From Burkholderiales bacterium (lineage in GTDB: Bacteria; Pseudomonadota; Gammaproteobacteria; Burkholderiales; JAHFRG01), in assembly GCA_035518095.1 (NCBI GenBank), contig DATIXX010000014.1, forward strand, positions 1-62,758: DNA of 62,758 nucleotides, given 5' to 3'. The position numbers and the translations under genes were made by a program. Positions 62,201 to 62,758 of this stretch are shown here, piece by piece. The notes under the pieces were generated by a model. That model had not been told where the DNA came from and made no database searches. It saw nothing but the letters and a program-made list of their open reading frames with translations. Positions within the stretch are counted from its first letter, which is position 1. Each line of letters opens with the position of its first letter.

Positions 62201-62647
62201 TCGCAGCCTTTGGGCGTAACGACGGAAATCAATCTGCACACGCCGGCGCTGCTGCCGGAGCATTACTGCAACGATATCCACGAGCGCCTGGTGCTCTACA
62301 AGCGCCTTGCCAACTGCGAGACGTTGGAAGAATTGGATTTGATGCACGAGGAACTGGTGGACCGCTTTGGGCCGCCGCCGCAGCCAGCCAAGGTCCTGCT
62401 CGACACCCATCGCTTGCGCATTCTTGGAAAACCGCTCGGCGTTTTGCGCATCGATGCTACCGACTCGGTCATTCAGTTGCAGTTCATTCCCAAGCCACCT
62501 GTGAATGCTGCCAAAATCATCCGGCTCATTCAGCAAAAGCAAAATTTCCGCTTGAACGGCCCGGACCGTCTGCGCATCGAAGCAAAGCTGCCTGACATTA
62601 AGGCACGTGTTGCAGCGATAAAGGAAGCATTCAATGAATTAAGCTGA
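59231..62647 (+). CDS. mfd: Transcription-repair coupling factor
   Basis: The 1138-residue protein releases RNA polymerase stalled at DNA damage and recruits UvrA. The N-terminal UvrB-like modules (SRLATLYHIT, VSPGEFSVRGGLIDLFP) precede the RNA-polymerase-interaction domain (about 480-560: DPVVHESHGIGRYLGL) and the translocase motor with Walker A GDVGFGKTEVA, DEEHRFGV and the TPIPRTLAMS motif. The TRCF C-terminal domain ends the protein. Length is standard (E. coli 1148). No Shine-Dalgarno sequence precedes the ATG; the 111 bases after the stop hold no recognisable complete gene. Confidence 0.96.
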   Translation: MLLDQAVPLPGQIQRYAGLHGSSDALALSQFAVKATPLVIITETAQDAQRLAEEIPYFAPQLKVNLLPDWETLPYDSFSPHQDLVSERLATLYHITHNDCDIAIAPVTTALYSLPPPSYLAAYTFLIKQGEKLHGRTLRSQLALAGYSHVTQVVSPGEFSVRGGLIDLFPMGCALPYRIDLLDDEIESIRTFDVDTQRSVYPVNEIRLLPAREFPLDKDGQERFRRNFRERFEGDPSRSSLYKDVSQGLAPAGIEYYLPLFFDETATLFDYLPQAAALCLHRDVMRSLQHFWRDTQSRYELLRGDRSRPLLPPQELFLSVDRFFACCKSFPRVEIAAEENPGAVRCATAALPPLAVDRRAQNPLSGLSSFLEQYSGRVLLLVENLGRREVVNEYLSEHGLKPVVCESFEEFWQSSAHFMLCASALQNGFILEKDRVAIVTESELYASQVRRRVRREAARRSSAEGILRDLSEIRSGDPVVHESHGIGRYLGLVSMDQGEGATEFLVLEYAEKDKLYVPVSQLHLISRYSGAAPEAAPLHKLGSSQWDKAKKKAMRQVRDTAAELLNLYAQRASRQGHAFSFKPHDYDAFVERFEFEETPDQAAAIQSVIEDLTHGKPMDRLICGDVGFGKTEVALRAAFIAAMDGKQVAVLVPTTLLVEQHFQNFTDRFAEWPIKIVELSRFRSNKEQAQTLQGLSDGTIDIVIGTHKLIQKGVKFKRLGLVIIDEEHRFGVRQKEKLKALRAEVDVLTLTATPIPRTLAMSLEGLRDFSVITTAPERRLAIKTFVTPYNQGIIREAALRELKRGGQVYFLHNEISTIETMYQRLAKLLPEARIHYAHGQMRERELERVMRDFYQQRFNLLLSTAIIETGIDIPTANTMIINRADKFGLAQLHQLRGRVGRSHHQAYAYLLTPDEEAVSAQARKRLEAIQMMEELGSGFYLAMHDLEIRGAGEILGEAQSGEMQEVGFNLYNQMLGAAVQSLKNGIEPDLSQPLGVTTEINLHTPALLPEHYCNDIHERLVLYKRLANCETLEELDLMHEELVDRFGPPPQPAKVLLDTHRLRILGKPLGVLRIDATDSVIQLQFIPKPPVNAAKIIRLIQQKQNFRLNGPDRLRIEAKLPDIKARVAAIKEAFNELS

Positions 62648-62758
62648 TAATCATAGGAGGGGTTTGCGCCACGACTTGGAAAACAGAGTTATCATATGCT
62701 GCGGTCGCCGCCTTTCTTGTTCGCAAGCGGCAATCCAGCATGGCGACATGTCGCTCAA

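Noticed and set aside
62696..62758. Possible start of a further gene after mfd
   Set aside because: An ATG opens a frame of 21 codons to the window edge, but no ribosome-binding site or recognisable sequence supports it.

Overview
The window reads as ordinary chromosome of a Gram-negative betaproteobacterium with GC content somewhat above 50 %, most like a Nitrosomonadales/Burkholderiales relative. This is inferred from protein character and gene order, not from a database search. The clues are the tig-clpP-clpX-lon-hupB-tRNA-tRNA-ppiD order, a tRNA-Leu just ahead of tig, outer-membrane proteins (FadL, OprB-type porin), LplT, and an HpnD-like squalene synthase homologue ahead of speDE. No phage, CRISPR array, complete insertion sequence or defence island is visible.

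Layout. 1-3.7 kb: rnhA and a methyltransferase divergent from gloB and mltD, bordered by a 7-bp tandem repeat. 3.7-10.3 kb: a four-gene peptide-type ABC importer (solute-binding protein, two permeases, double ATPase), convergent with mltD. 10.4-20 kb: fabI, then on the minus strand tRNA-Leu, tig, clpP, clpX, lon (behind a heat-shock-like promoter), hupB, tRNA-Val, tRNA-Asp and ppiD, which form a protein-folding and proteolysis block. 20-23 kb: a squalene/phytoene-synthase homologue with degraded catalytic motifs, speD-speE and an orphan periplasmic binding protein. 23.2-41.3 kb: 14 minus-strand genes for uptake and beta-oxidation of fatty or other carboxylic acids (acyl-CoA synthetase, Liv-type ABC importer, fadE, SDR, fadD, thioesterase, fadL, fadN-like, fadA, thioesterase). 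41.4-45.2 kb: alr-radA divergent from lplT. 45.2-49.3 kb: tsaB, rimI, a family-4 uracil-DNA glycosylase, lemA and two TPM-domain genes, with a 276-bp inverted-repeat element wedged between lemA and the first TPM gene. 49.4-53.6 kb: an OprB-type porin and mgtA. 54-59.2 kb: ispD, ispF, thpR and a DUF1800-DUF1501 pair, then a phosphoribosyltransferase divergent from mfd, which runs almost to the right edge.

How the genes work together. The 23-41 kb cluster can be read as one pathway. FadL and the Liv-type importer bring acids in, two AMP-forming ligases activate them, FadE desaturates, the FadN-like protein hydrates and oxidises, thiolase cleaves, and two hot-dog thioesterases release CoA. No regulator gene lies inside it.

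Nothing here is clearly a new system. The observations most worth a second look are the HpnD-like protein that has lost most catalytic aspartates; the 276-bp element that supplies the stop codon of lemA, with a probable relic copy next to lon; the DUF1800-DUF1501 pair with different export signals; and the ABC importer whose binding protein appears to be anchored at both ends.
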